52,864 nucleotides of DNA. It comes from Bacteroidota bacterium. Its GTDB lineage: Bacteria > Bacteroidota > Bacteroidia > Chitinophagales > Chitinophagaceae. Position numbers and translations under genes: made by a program. The notes under the pieces were generated by a model. That model was not told the origin of the DNA. It searched no databases and saw nothing but the letters and a program-made list of their open reading frames with translations. Shown here piece after piece: positions 16,376 to 25,296 of this stretch. Within the stretch, counting starts at the first letter, position 1. Each line of letters starts with the position of its first letter. Location of the stretch: positions 1-52,864 of the forward strand of contig JAFDXD010000112.1 of assembly GCA_018268135.1 (NCBI GenBank), written 5' to 3'.

Positions 16376-17407
16376 TTACCATACATGTCTTGGGCAGGTA
16401 TCCCCATATTTATTTCCGATGATAAATCCAATCATCAATTCGTGTGTATTGCCTGTATATGCTCTTAATCTGTTAGTGGTGGCCACTTCATAAGCATAAC
16501 TAATATTAAATGTATTAGCAACGTTAATGCCTGCCATACCCGAGTAGCCCGAAATTAAATCACCATATCGGTAGGAAGCTCCTACCCACATTTTATCCTG
16601 GTATTGTAATTTAGCATTTACGTGTACGCCTAATAGTTGGGGCTGCCAGTATTGAATCATTACAGAGGGAATAAGGTTAAAATCATCATTGATATTAGCC
16701 CTATATCCGGCGGTGATAAAAAAATTAGGGGAATAATAAGTTCCGTATTTATCATTTTTCACAAACTGATACTTACCCGGTATAATATTCAATACAGAAA
16801 TGCCGGCAAAATATCTTGCAGAATACAACCAAAGCCCCGCCCCTATTTCAGGCTTTATCTTTTTTAATTCGCCATTGGTATATCCAATAGCAGGGTCATT
16901 TGGATTGAGGTCAGCAAAATTTATTTTAGACCTGTCGAGGCTTACACTTGAAATGCCGGCATTAAATCCGGCAGCTAATGTAGTTTTTACACCCAATGGT
17001 TTATGATACGCATAAGAAGCAGAAATAGACCACCTGTTTAAATACCCGGCTTTATCATTCATAATAATACATCCAATGCCATGATGTGGCTCAGGAGCTG
17101 TGTACTCTTCCCAATACTGCTTTCCTCTTGGATTTTCACCTGGCACCTTAAAGGAAGTAGCGCTGGTACGCAAATCAGATTTTCCAATGGGCCCCTGTAT
17201 GCTAAAATAAGAAGTAACAGGTGCCCCGTCTATTCCCGTCCATTGATTGCGATTATCTAATTTAATATCCACATAATTTTCAATACCGGTTACGGCCGGA
17301 TTTAAAATATAATTGTTCAAAACATATTGTGTGGACGAGGGCTTAGCCTGACCTACAGTAATTATTGACATCATCACACTCCCAAAAAATAACAATACCT
17401 TCTTCAT
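16376..17407 (-). CDS. PorP/SprF-family type IX secretion outer-membrane protein
   Basis: 343 residues with a signal peptide (KKVLLFFGSVMMSIITVGQA) and the family signature QYVLNNYILNPAVTGIENYVDIKLDNRNQW (read in two parts: YILNPAVTG and RNQWTG). The rest is a barrel-like pattern ending in MIGFIIGNKY. PorP/SprF proteins accompany T9SS substrates with type B sorting domains; in Flavobacterium, SprF is needed for SprB export. Here the 1509-residue substrate lies directly upstream, with only four bases between its stop and this start, so the pair is almost certainly cotranscribed and functionally matched. Multiple paralogues per genome are common. Confidence 0.92.
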   Translation of the reverse strand: MKKVLLFFGSVMMSIITVGQAKPSSTQYVLNNYILNPAVTGIENYVDIKLDNRNQWTGIDGAPVTSYFSIQGPIGKSDLRTSATSFKVPGENPRGKQYWEEYTAPEPHHGIGCIIMNDKAGYLNRWSISASYAYHKPLGVKTTLAAGFNAGISSVSLDRSKINFADLNPNDPAIGYTNGELKKIKPEIGAGLWLYSARYFAGISVLNIIPGKYQFVKNDKYGTYYSPNFFITAGYRANINDDFNLIPSVMIQYWQPQLLGVHVNAKLQYQDKMWVGASYRYGDLISGYSGMAGINVANTFNISYAYEVATTNRLRAYTGNTHELMIGFIIGNKYGDTCPRHVW

Positions 17408-17411
17408 CTGT

Positions 17412-20400
17412 TTATTTTATAATAGTAACATAACCTGTTACAGGTTTTCTTCCACTTTCGGGTTCTATAATATAATAATAAGTATCTACCGGCAATGGTT
17501 TTCCATTTAAGGTACCATTCCAGGGTGTTTTATAACCTTTAGATTCAAATACCTTTTGCCCGGTACGGGTAAATACCTGCACCCTGCAGTCAGTATAAGT
17601 GTCAAGATATTTTATTTCCCAAAAATCATTAATACCATCATTGTTAGGCGAAAAAGTATTGGGTATCCTCGGTGCCTGCAATACTTTGATAAAAATATCA
17701 TCACTTGCTGTACAATCTCCACTACCCGTTACCGTTAGTGTATAAGTAATATCCTGCAGGGGTTTTGCAACTGGGTTTTTAATATTTTTATTGCTAAGCC
17801 CGCCATCTATACTACCATCATTCCACGACCATACATATTTTAAATTTGTACCCGTTACCGTAGGCTGCAATGTGATGCTACCTCCCGCAAGTATGCCTGC
17901 ATCAGGCCCTGCATTTACTTTTGGGTTTGCATATACTGTTACCGGCATGCTGGCAGAATCTTTGCAACCTGCCGCTGAAGATGTAAATACATACTTAATG
18001 ATATGTGTACCATTTCCGGCTGCTGATGGAGAAAAAATATACACTCCCGGTGATACCATGGTTACACCATCTCCACTATATACTCCCATACCCGGCACAC
18101 CTGCTATTTCCGTTGCCTGTGTTAACTTATATGATGGTACATCCATACAGGCATTAGACAATGCATTGAACTGAACCTTGGGCGAAGCATTTAATGTAAT
18201 AGTTTGTAATTTATCTGAGTAGCATACTCCTCCTGAAAATGCTCTTACTCTTATCGTATAAGCTTTTGTAAGTGGGGCATTAAAATCAGGATATTTATGG
18301 GTATAGATTTTATTCATTACCGGGTTATCATCTGTTTCAATGGTAGTGGGGGCTCCTGCTACATCCCATGTAATTTCTAACTTAGTAACGCTACCATAAC
18401 TCACAATGGATTTATTACGGATGGCTACAGAATCACTTGCACAATTTGAAGTTACATTCAAAGGGCTAAAATCGGCAGTAGGGTTTCCGGCATTTACCAC
18501 AAGCGTTTGCGTTATTGTGTCTCTGCATCCCATGTTACTGATAGATATTAATCTTACCTGGTAGGCGCCCGCTGCAATATATTTATGCGAAGCATTCTGT
18601 ACATTGGAGGTATTAGGATTTAAAGCAGTAGCATTGGCATCTCCAAAATCCCATTCCCAGCCGGTAATACTTCCAGCATTTATCCTGCTGGTATCAGTAA
18701 ACTGTGCTATGGGATCAAATAAACATACTTCTGGCAGTATAAAACCTGCCTTAGGTTTTGGGTTTATAGTTACAGTTTTAGAAAGTACAATACTTTGGCA
18801 ACCTTTATCTGTAGATACTTTTAAGGTAATGGTATAATTGCCAGCCTTAATAAAATTATGTACAGGTTTTTGAACAGTAGAGGTATTGGGGTTTGAAGTA
18901 GTAGCATTAGCATCTCCAAAATTCCACTGCCAACTTGTAATATTACCCACATTGGCAATAGATGCTGATGCGTCAAAATTAATAATTCCATTTTCGCAGG
19001 AAGGAGTAGAAAAATTAAATAAAGCTTGTGGCAAAGCATCTACTTTTACTACTACTGAGCCTGCCTGTGCTTGCGTACAAGCGGTAGTGCTTCCATCTTT
19101 CACACTAAGTAAATGATAGGTAAAAGTGCCAGCTATATTTGTTGGTACCGGCAGGCTCACGTTATTACCCGAAGTAGTTTTAATAGTTTGTGGAGCCCCC
19201 GGCCCGGCTCCATTATCAATAGTATAAGTAAAAGTATAAGGAGCAGTGGCATTTGCCCCGGTAAATATAATTTGTGGCGATGCAGCATTCAGGCATACTT
19301 CCGTACTTCCTGCAATGGTTGCAGTGGGTAAAGGATTAATCGTTATTATAGCTGTACCTGTTTGTATTTGTGTACAGGCAGTAGATGAAGCATCTTTTAC
19401 ACTCAGCAAAGTATATTTAACAGTACCTGCCACATTAGTAGGAGCGCTTATAGAAACACTATTACCAACACTCGTACTGATAGTTTGAGGAGCGCCTGGG
19501 CCGGCACCATTATCTATTGTGTAAGTAAAAGTATAAGGAGCAGTGCCTAAAGCTCCGGTAAATAAAATACTTGCAGCATTATTTAAACAAATGGTATTAG
19601 TACCGCTTATGGTAGCTGTAGGCAAGGGGTTAATTTTAATGGTAGCAGATTGCCCTACTATGGGCGTAGTACATAATGCTGATGCACTGTTTTTAATATT
19701 ATCCAATTGATATACAAATGTACCAGGTACAGATGATGGAGGAGTAATGGATACTTTACCACTGGCATCAGAAGTAATGGTTAAGGCAGTACCGGGTACT
19801 CCATTTGTAATAATATGATAGGTAAAAATAAAGGGGGCGGTACCACCAGTACCAATAAAATTAATGGAAGGAGCCGGGCTGTTTTGACAAATAGTACCTC
19901 CTCCGGATATTGTAGCCGCAGGCATTGCAGGCACATTAATAACTTTAGAAATGGTACTACTGATGCAACCGGCTGTAGTAATAGCGCTAAATTTTACGGT
20001 ATGGTTTCCGGTAGTTGCAAATGTGTGTACCGGATTTTTTAGTGTAGATGTATTTTGGGCTCCACTAGCCGGGTCTCCAAAATCCCAAGCCCATTTATAA
20101 GTGGGCCTGCCGCCGGTAGTCTGGTCGGTAAATTGTACCTGCTCAGCAATGCAGCCGGGTGTGGTATTTGCAAATAATGCAGTTGGTGGGTTTGATACAT
20201 CCAATGAAAAATCAAGTTCCTGTACATTTCCACAGCCATCAGTACTTTGAGAATAGGTTTTAATTTTTATGGGAAATACTCCAACCGTACTATAATTGTA
20301 AAAAGAGGGAGTAGAATACCAATAAATATTTTTGCCATTAATAATTGTAATAGAATCCGGGGAAAGAGGTGGATATTTTACTCTTACAGGTACCGGATTT

Positions 20401-21941
20401 GGCGGGGGGCCAAAATCCCAGTCTAAAGAATCAACTTTATAGGGAATTGAAATTTTAAATTTAAAACTTTCGCCGGTACATACTGCCGGTGTTGGCTCTA
20501 TATTAAATGGGGAGAATACACCGAGTTTTGTATAAAGATCTATAACATTGGTTCCGGCAGAATAAGCATAGCTCTCAAAATTTCCAAAACCATAACAGAT
20601 AGCATTAAAGCCACTATCGGCAGAAAGTGTAGCAGAGGAATATCCAATAAGAGATTGCCTCAAATAAGAATAGCCCGGTAAATTTACAAAAGATTGCCAG
20701 GTAGCAGTAGGAGCCGCATTGTTTATTTTAAAACTGGCAATAGCAGATGTTTTTATTAGAACATTTACCCATTGATGAGTTATGGCCTGGTTGGTAGAGG
20801 AAAATACTTTTATGTTACTAATATTTTGTTCAATCGGATTTAGTATAACCATATCCGGATCTCCAATATTATTGCCTGCACATACCTGCTTTTGAGCATA
20901 CTGAGCTACGCAAATAGGTTTATCTGCAGTAATATTTGATGGTTCTACTATTACTACAGGATTGATGGTAGTGTAACTATTAGGATATATCTCACCCTTA
21001 TTTAATGTAGCTACCAGTGCCCCGTTTATATATACATTGGTATTATCTTCAGATGCCATTATTCTATATGGATTTCCATTGGGATAATCTGCAAAAGGGA
21101 TAAACCCAAAATTTTTGCCCCAGGAACTTACAGGATATAATTGCTGCCACAAAGGATCATAAGAATCTGAGCTACTAAAACAGCCCGCTATTCCGAAAGT
21201 GGTATTAGAACTGCCTGAAAAAACTGCAATAGGATGACATCCATCTAAACCGGATGCAATGGATTCAATATAACTTCCCGTTAAATCTATATTAGACGAA
21301 CCCGGATTAGTTGGGTCATCCTGGTATTGGTACATATCACCAGCAAGTGGAAGGGTAATTGTAATGGGCGCTTGTAATACTCCATTCACTTTTGGAGTAA
21401 TTTTTACTATTGTATTATCTTTAATAGCAATAATTTGAAATTGCGATTTTGCCGGATCGCCGGTAGAAGAGCTGGATGAGCCATTTTGCGTGAAACTTAT
21501 TGCATAATATTTTGTACTCAATACATTTACCGGAAGTAGTAAAGTAGCTGCACTTCTTGCCCCTGCCCATTGCTGCGCATAAGCTACTACGGGAGGTTTT
21601 CCATCATCTACCTTTATATGTATCGATTTTTTTAAAATCTGGTTAGATTCATAATTCCTAATCTTTACGTTTGGGTAAGATGACAGTGGTATTTGAATTT
21701 CCTGGATACCATTTGCCGCAATATTAAAAGTGGCAGTAAAAGCGCCATTGGGCATGGTAATAGTGCCACTACTGGCCAAGTCGGAGGTTATAAAAATACT
21801 TACTGTGGCTAAGTTAGAGCCATCTACATGTGTTGGCGAACAAAGCCAAAATTCTTTTCCTTTATTAGAAAAATCCTGTGCATTTAAACATACAAAAGCA
21901 AAAGAAAATATGGTTAATAGTAAACTTTTTCTCATCAGCAT
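17412..21941 (-). CDS. Giant surface protein: IgGFc-binding-like N-terminus, PKD and Ig-like repeats, T9SS type B sorting domain
   Basis: 1509 residues, starting at the ATG at 21941 (a second ATG at 21935), with signal peptide SLLLTIFSFAFVCLNAQ. The N-terminal third (GKEFWLCSPTHVDGSNLATV onward) resembles the bacterial IgGFc-binding-like domain. Next is a PKD domain with WAWDFGDPASG, then three Ig-like repeats of about 97 residues (each with xATIxG...C...FTYxI). The last two repeats are highly similar (both contain YTIDNGAGPGAPQTI). Two more PKD domains carry WQWNFGDAN and WEWDFGDAN. The C-terminus (IPNTFSPNNDGINDFWEI ... YYYIIEPESG) is the gliding-motility type CTD that directs T9SS export. 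Likely a SprB-like adhesin anchored at the surface; cargo specificity probably depends on the adjacent PorP/SprF protein. Confidence 0.88.
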   Translation of the reverse strand: MLMRKSLLLTIFSFAFVCLNAQDFSNKGKEFWLCSPTHVDGSNLATVSIFITSDLASSGTITMPNGAFTATFNIAANGIQEIQIPLSSYPNVKIRNYESNQILKKSIHIKVDDGKPPVVAYAQQWAGARSAATLLLPVNVLSTKYYAISFTQNGSSSSSTGDPAKSQFQIIAIKDNTIVKITPKVNGVLQAPITITLPLAGDMYQYQDDPTNPGSSNIDLTGSYIESIASGLDGCHPIAVFSGSSNTTFGIAGCFSSSDSYDPLWQQLYPVSSWGKNFGFIPFADYPNGNPYRIMASEDNTNVYINGALVATLNKGEIYPNSYTTINPVVIVEPSNITADKPICVAQYAQKQVCAGNNIGDPDMVILNPIEQNISNIKVFSSTNQAITHQWVNVLIKTSAIASFKINNAAPTATWQSFVNLPGYSYLRQSLIGYSSATLSADSGFNAICYGFGNFESYAYSAGTNVIDLYTKLGVFSPFNIEPTPAVCTGESFKFKISIPYKVDSLDWDFGPPPNPVPVRVKYPPLSPDSITIINGKNIYWYSTPSFYNYSTVGVFPIKIKTYSQSTDGCGNVQELDFSLDVSNPPTALFANTTPGCIAEQVQFTDQTTGGRPTYKWAWDFGDPASGAQNTSTLKNPVHTFATTGNHTVKFSAITTAGCISSTISKVINVPAMPAATISGGGTICQNSPAPSINFIGTGGTAPFIFTYHIITNGVPGTALTITSDASGKVSITPPSSVPGTFVYQLDNIKNSASALCTTPIVGQSATIKINPLPTATISGTNTICLNNAASILFTGALGTAPYTFTYTIDNGAGPGAPQTISTSVGNSVSISAPTNVAGTVKYTLLSVKDASSTACTQIQTGTAIITINPLPTATIAGSTEVCLNAASPQIIFTGANATAPYTFTYTIDNGAGPGAPQTIKTTSGNNVSLPVPTNIAGTFTYHLLSVKDGSTTACTQAQAGSVVVKVDALPQALFNFSTPSCENGIINFDASASIANVGNITSWQWNFGDANATTSNPNTSTVQKPVHNFIKAGNYTITLKVSTDKGCQSIVLSKTVTINPKPKAGFILPEVCLFDPIAQFTDTSRINAGSITGWEWDFGDANATALNPNTSNVQNASHKYIAAGAYQVRLISISNMGCRDTITQTLVVNAGNPTADFSPLNVTSNCASDSVAIRNKSIVSYGSVTKLEITWDVAGAPTTIETDDNPVMNKIYTHKYPDFNAPLTKAYTIRVRAFSGGVCYSDKLQTITLNASPKVQFNALSNACMDVPSYKLTQATEIAGVPGMGVYSGDGVTMVSPGVYIFSPSAAGNGTHIIKYVFTSSAAGCKDSASMPVTVYANPKVNAGPDAGILAGGSITLQPTVTGTNLKYVWSWNDGSIDGGLSNKNIKNPVAKPLQDITYTLTVTGSGDCTASDDIFIKVLQAPRIPNTFSPNNDGINDFWEIKYLDTYTDCRVQVFTRTGQKVFESKGYKTPWNGTLNGKPLPVDTYYYIIEPESGRKPVTGYVTIIK

Positions 21942-22005
21942 TTAGTTATAAAAAAACAATGTAATCTACTAAAGAAAAGTTAGTTATGGTAAGAAATATT
22001 TGAAA

Positions 22006-22043
22006 TAAAAAATAAAAAAGGCCGTATAGAAATACAGCCTTTT
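22006..22043 (-). terminator. Terminator after the small secreted protein gene
   Basis: AAAAGGCCGTAT (22016-22027) pairs with ATACAGCCTTTT (22032-22043) with one mismatch and a 4-base loop. On the minus strand the stem is followed by a T-rich tract. A second hairpin (AGAACC, TTTT, GGTTCT at 22048-22063) sits beside it. It separates the secreted-protein gene from the giant adhesin gene, which therefore needs its own promoter. Confidence 0.7.
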
Positions 22044-22111
22044 GTTAAGAACCTTTTGGTTCTGTAACCCCCAAAGAAAACATCTTCAATACTGCCCTAC
22101 CGGGCAGAAAA

Positions 22112-22480
22112 TTATTTAGTCAGCAAAATCGTATTACTTGCTGTAGCCATATCTTCTGATTCAATATGCAATACCCTGTAATATTTATAGCCGGTTTTAA
22201 TCTTTGCAACAGGCTGTTTAAACTGATAATTACCAGTTGCCGGGTCTGCCCCAAGCACTATTCCAATAGATGTAAATGACTTTCCATCACTGCTGCCCTG
22301 CACTTCCCAATACTTATCCGTCCCATGAGCATCACTGCTCCAGCTAAGATGCAGGTCTTTATTTTCAACAAATACTTTCACATCCTTTATTTCGGTAACA
22401 GGGAGATTTGTCTGTGCATTTACCCCACTATTAATTACCAAAATAAACCCAATTGTATATAAAATATGTTTCATTTTCAT
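22112..22480 (-). CDS. Small secreted protein with a fibronectin III-like domain, function unknown
   Basis: 122 residues from the ATG at 22480 (MKMKHILYTIGFILVINSGVNA signal peptide, mature start near QTN); an ATG two codons later is also possible. The mature part of about 100 residues has strands typical of FnIII/Ig-like modules: VKVFVENKDLHLSWSS, KYWEVQGSSDGKSF, KTGYKYYRVLHIE. In many Bacteroidota T9SS substrates such a module sits just before the sorting domain (xVxWxTxxExxxxxFxVExSxDG), but no sorting domain follows here. It may be a free module, or a remnant of a larger exported protein. Flanked downstream by a terminator; upstream is AT-rich non-coding DNA. Confidence 0.65.
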   Translation of the reverse strand: MKMKHILYTIGFILVINSGVNAQTNLPVTEIKDVKVFVENKDLHLSWSSDAHGTDKYWEVQGSSDGKSFTSIGIVLGADPATGNYQFKQPVAKIKTGYKYYRVLHIESEDMATASNTILLTK

Positions 22481-22602
22481 TGCTTTTAAAATTAACAGAG
22501 CATCATAGGCCCACCGAAAAATATTCGGCAATGAATAATGGAATAATTAAAGCTTCAATTAAGATAATGGAAAATGGTAAAACAGCGGATAAATAAACCA
22601 GA

Positions 22603-22752
22603 TTAATTAGAATGATGAATATTTCCAGAGGCAGGAACCTTTACAGGCATCAGGCACACATCTGTATGCTTATACTCCGGAAAAAAATGCAAGGAAACTG
22701 CATTTATAAAATTGGCAAGTGTAGTTACCAGGTTAAAGTAAAATTTTTTCAT
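22603..22752 (-). CDS. Possible 49-residue small protein
   Basis: Short frame beginning MKKFYFNLVTTLANFINAV and ending NIHHSN. The N-terminus (two Lys, then a hydrophobic stretch) could be a short signal or membrane segment, and codon choice is unremarkable. No strong ribosome-binding site is recognizable, which is usual in Bacteroidota, so it can be neither confirmed nor excluded. It lies alone in a 1.1-kb gene-poor interval. Confidence 0.25.
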   Translation of the reverse strand: MKKFYFNLVTTLANFINAVSLHFFPEYKHTDVCLMPVKVPASGNIHHSN

Positions 22753-22969
22753 TCGTTGTGGTTTAAATTTTATTTGAGGTCTTTCCTGGTTTGTATTGTC
22801 CAGTTTGGGAGATTGGAACCTAAGAGAAGAAACGGAAAATAACAGAGGTAGTTGTCATTGACCCTTCTGATGCAAACATAATAACAGTTTTTAAAAATCC
22901 AAAATTGCCCAAATCGTAATTTCCACATTTTTTGAGTAAAAATGGCAATTTTGCTTAGGTTATTCAAAA

Positions 22970-23480
22970 AACAACATCAAAACAACCAATTCATTAAATT
23001 TTTCTCAATAAAAACAAGTAATATTTTTAAAATTTTTATTAATAGCCTTTATGTTGCTCAAATTGAATGATTTTCTACTTTTTCAGTCATAATGACATTA
23101 ATTTTTAAAATATTGAATTTTCAAAATTCATCAGCTAATCAAATACCAGCCATACAAAATGGCAAATCTAATAATTCACTCAAAATTTTACCAGGAAGCC
23201 GGCTTACAAATAGTAAAATTTATATACAATACAATTTTTATAAAATTAAATTTAATATTACAAACACTATATTTTAAAATTCAGATAATTATATAAATAT
23301 TTTTTTATTTTTTTAGGTAAATTTAAATTTTACTGTATAAGTTAAATTTCAAGCAATTTTATTGATGTTTTTTTTATTAAGTTTTTATTTAATTAATTAA
23401 TATAATTATATTATAAACAATATTTTATACAAATTTTAAATAACTATTTTTTATAGTATAAAAATTTACTTATTTTGAGA
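22970..23480. other. Extremely AT-rich non-coding stretch
   Basis: Between the small secreted protein gene and the LEA-type lipoprotein gene (22481-23583) there is no well-supported gene. From about 22970 to 23480 the DNA is almost only A and T, with long runs (for example around 23385-23460) and short palindromes such as TTAATTAATTAA. No DnaA boxes, att-like direct repeats or tRNA remnants were seen. It may be a promoter-dense or nucleoid-protein-bound region, or a decayed gene. Confidence 0.5.
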
Positions 23481-23583
23481 AGCGATTTTTGATAAATACT
23501 AAATATTATAGTGCCGAAAATGGCCCTAAAATTCCTCGGTAGTTTCTGTAATCTTTATTTATCTTGCAGAAATATTATTTTTT

Positions 23584-24042
23584 ATGAACAAATGCCCCCT
23601 ACTCTTCTATTTTGCATTGTTGCTATTTTTAATGACATCATGTCGTGCGCCAAAAGACCTTGTATTTAAGGAATACAACAATCTTAAAATTGAAAAAGTT
23701 GGTTTTGCAGGGGCTACTTTAAACATTGATTTGGTCTATTACAACCCCAATAATTTTGGTTTAGAGTTAAACAGAACAGATTTAGACCTTTACATTGATA
23801 GCACATTTTTAGGGCATTCTTCTCAGAATATACAGGTTGCCATCCCCCGGAGAAACAATTTTACACTCCCTCTTAAGGTTGACCTTGATATGAAAAACTT
23901 ATTTAAAAACGGATTGACAAGCCTGTTTAATAAAAACGTAAATGTGCGCCTCTTAGGCAAAGTAAAAGTGGGAAAAGCAGGGGTTTATAAAACGTTTAAT
24001 GTGGACTATACCTCTGTACAGAATTTTTCACTGTTTCAATAA
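23584..24042 (+). CDS. LEA type 2 (LEA14/WHy-like) lipoprotein
   Basis: 152 residues. The lipobox LMTSC (Cys at about residue 20) ends a hydrophobic signal peptide, so the mature protein is lipid-anchored in the periplasm or at the outer membrane. The mature part is a single LEA14/WHy-like beta-sandwich: LKIEKVGFAGATLNIDLVYY, then NPNNFGLELNRTDLDLYID (the NPN motif is the family hallmark), then IPRRNNFTLPLKVDLD. Plant LEA14 proteins relate to desiccation tolerance; bacterial members are uncharacterized. Not obviously in an operon; convergent with the heavy-metal domain gene across a terminator. Confidence 0.85.
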   Translation: MNKCPLLFYFALLLFLMTSCRAPKDLVFKEYNNLKIEKVGFAGATLNIDLVYYNPNNFGLELNRTDLDLYIDSTFLGHSSQNIQVAIPRRNNFTLPLKVDLDMKNLFKNGLTSLFNKNVNVRLLGKVKVGKAGVYKTFNVDYTSVQNFSLFQ

Positions 24043-24159
24043 ATAAAGGAATCATTGAAGCCGCTTTCACATAGCTCTCCTAAAATCATTAACCATACTA
24101 CATAAAGGCATATTTTACCAACCATTTTTCATTATTATACCTCATTAAAGTAATACCAT

Positions 24160-24189
24160 AAAAAAACCGCCTCATTTTGAATGAGGCGG
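24160..24189 (-). terminator. Terminator of the pyrE-HMA transcript
   Basis: CCGCCTCATT (24167-24176) pairs perfectly with AATGAGGCGG (24180-24189) around a 3-base loop. On the minus strand it is followed by a run of seven T residues. It lies 23 bases after the HMA-domain gene stop and may also act, more weakly, on the convergent lipoprotein transcript. Confidence 0.9.
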
Positions 24190-24212
24190 CTATTTTGTAT
24201 TATATGAAATTT

Positions 24213-24557
24213 TTATTCCTTAGCGGGCTTTTTACAGCACTTGGGTAGTTTATTGTAGGCACTTTCTTCAGCAGTTACATCATCTGCATCGTAGCCCGAA
24301 TTAGCTATGGCCGTTTTAATGGCTTCCAAATTGGTTCTGTCTGTAAGCCAGGTAACCGTAGTTGTTTTCTTTTTAAAATCTACTTTTACAGAAGTGATTC
24401 CATCCTGGTGGCTAAGGTATTTTTCAATACGGCCTTTACACTCTTCGCATTGAACAGTAGGTGTTTTTATTACTGCTTTTTCTGAAGCTTTTTGTTGTGC
24501 AAGAGCAGTTGTAGCAAGTGCAAATATTGCTACAAGTGTAAGTTGAATATGTCTCAT
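24213..24557 (-). CDS. Periplasmic heavy-metal-associated (HMA) domain protein
   Basis: 114 residues from the ATG at 24557, which begins a clear signal peptide (MRHIQLTLVAIFALATTALA, then QQ). An upstream start at 24590 would bury the signal and overlap pyrE. The mature part is one ferredoxin-like HMA domain with the metal-binding pair Cys37-x-x-Cys40 (TVQCEECKGRI) and the strands TSVKVDFKKKTTTVTW and IANSGYDADDV. A C-terminal CC (KLPKCCKKP) could add metal ligands. Known HMA proteins bind Cu(I), Zn or Hg; the metal here is not determinable. It follows pyrE after 25 bases and probably shares its transcript, without clear functional connection. Confidence 0.85.
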   Translation of the reverse strand: MRHIQLTLVAIFALATTALAQQKASEKAVIKTPTVQCEECKGRIEKYLSHQDGITSVKVDFKKKTTTVTWLTDRTNLEAIKTAIANSGYDADDVTAEESAYNKLPKCCKKPAKE

Positions 24558-24582
24558 AATGTATTTTTTTCTCAAATATATT

Positions 24583-25215
24583 TTAAACATTCCAATTAGC
24601 AGGGTTTGTCCTCCAGTTTAACAGAGATTTTAACTCTGCATCAGAAACCAGTCCTTTTTGCTTAGCCAGATTTATTAATATTTCGTAATTGCTCAATGAA
24701 TAATAAGGGATATTTGCTTTTTCGAAAGCATTTTTTGCTTCTTCAAATCCATAATTAAAAATGGATACCATTCCTACCACCTCTAAACCTGCATCTTGCA
24801 ATATTGAGCACACTTTTAAGCTGCTCTTACCGGTAGAGATTAGATCTTCTACTACCAATACCTTGCTTCCTTCTTTATAAGCTCCTTCAATTAAATTACC
24901 CATACCATGCTCTTTTGGAGCACTGCGAACGTACATATAAGGCAGCTTTAACTGGTCGGCAGCCATAGCGCCCCAGGCAATGCCTGCAGTAGCCACACCG
25001 GCAATACAGTCTGCCTGCGAAAATTTTTCAAAAATTACGCTGCATAGTTCGCTTTTAATATAGTCCCGCTCGTAAGGAAAAGATAAAATTCGCCTGTTAT
25101 CGCAATAGATGGGGCTTTTCCATCCGCTTGCCCAGGTAAAAGGCTTATTAATATTTAACTTTACAGCATCTACCTGTAAAAGCCTTTCGGCAATGCCGGT
25201 TTCATTTGATGTCAT
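24583..25215 (-). CDS. pyrE: Orotate phosphoribosyltransferase
   Basis: Forms orotidine 5'-phosphate from orotate and PRPP, the fifth step of pyrimidine synthesis, in the cytoplasm. The PRPP-binding motif VLVVEDLISTGKS lies near residue 120, and the catalytic flexible loop is in YVRSAPKEHGMGN (about residue 100). Length 210 is normal for the family. Start ATG at 25215 is supported by the promoter elements just upstream. pyrB and pyrR lie a few kilobases away on the same strand but in a separate transcript. No regulator-binding leader is evident. Confidence 0.97.
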   Translation of the reverse strand: MTSNETGIAERLLQVDAVKLNINKPFTWASGWKSPIYCDNRRILSFPYERDYIKSELCSVIFEKFSQADCIAGVATAGIAWGAMAADQLKLPYMYVRSAPKEHGMGNLIEGAYKEGSKVLVVEDLISTGKSSLKVCSILQDAGLEVVGMVSIFNYGFEEAKNAFEKANIPYYSLSNYEILINLAKQKGLVSDAELKSLLNWRTNPANWNV

Positions 25216-25234
25216 ATTTAAAATTTAAGATGTG

Positions 25235-25270
25235 CAAATATACCTTCTTAGAGAAATGATGAAGGCAAAA
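25235..25270 (-). promoter_or_regulatory. Promoter of pyrE
   Basis: On the minus strand TTTTG (25270-25266) is followed after 23 bases by TATATTTG (25242-25235), matching the Bacteroidota TTG / TAnnTTTG pattern at the upper limit of normal spacing. The -7 box lies about 20 bases before the pyrE ATG, implying a very short leader. Confidence 0.6.
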
Positions 25271-25296
25271 GTTATATTTTTACTCACAAAAAACTT

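Noticed and set aside
22612-23277. Short plus- and minus-strand frames in the AT-rich interval
   Set aside because: They lack family resemblance, signal features or context; several overlap each other on opposite strands, as expected by chance in AT-rich DNA (apart from the low-confidence 49-codon frame listed).
22970-23480. AT-rich island as a replication origin
   Set aside because: No DnaA boxes, dnaA, dnaN or gidA genes were seen nearby.
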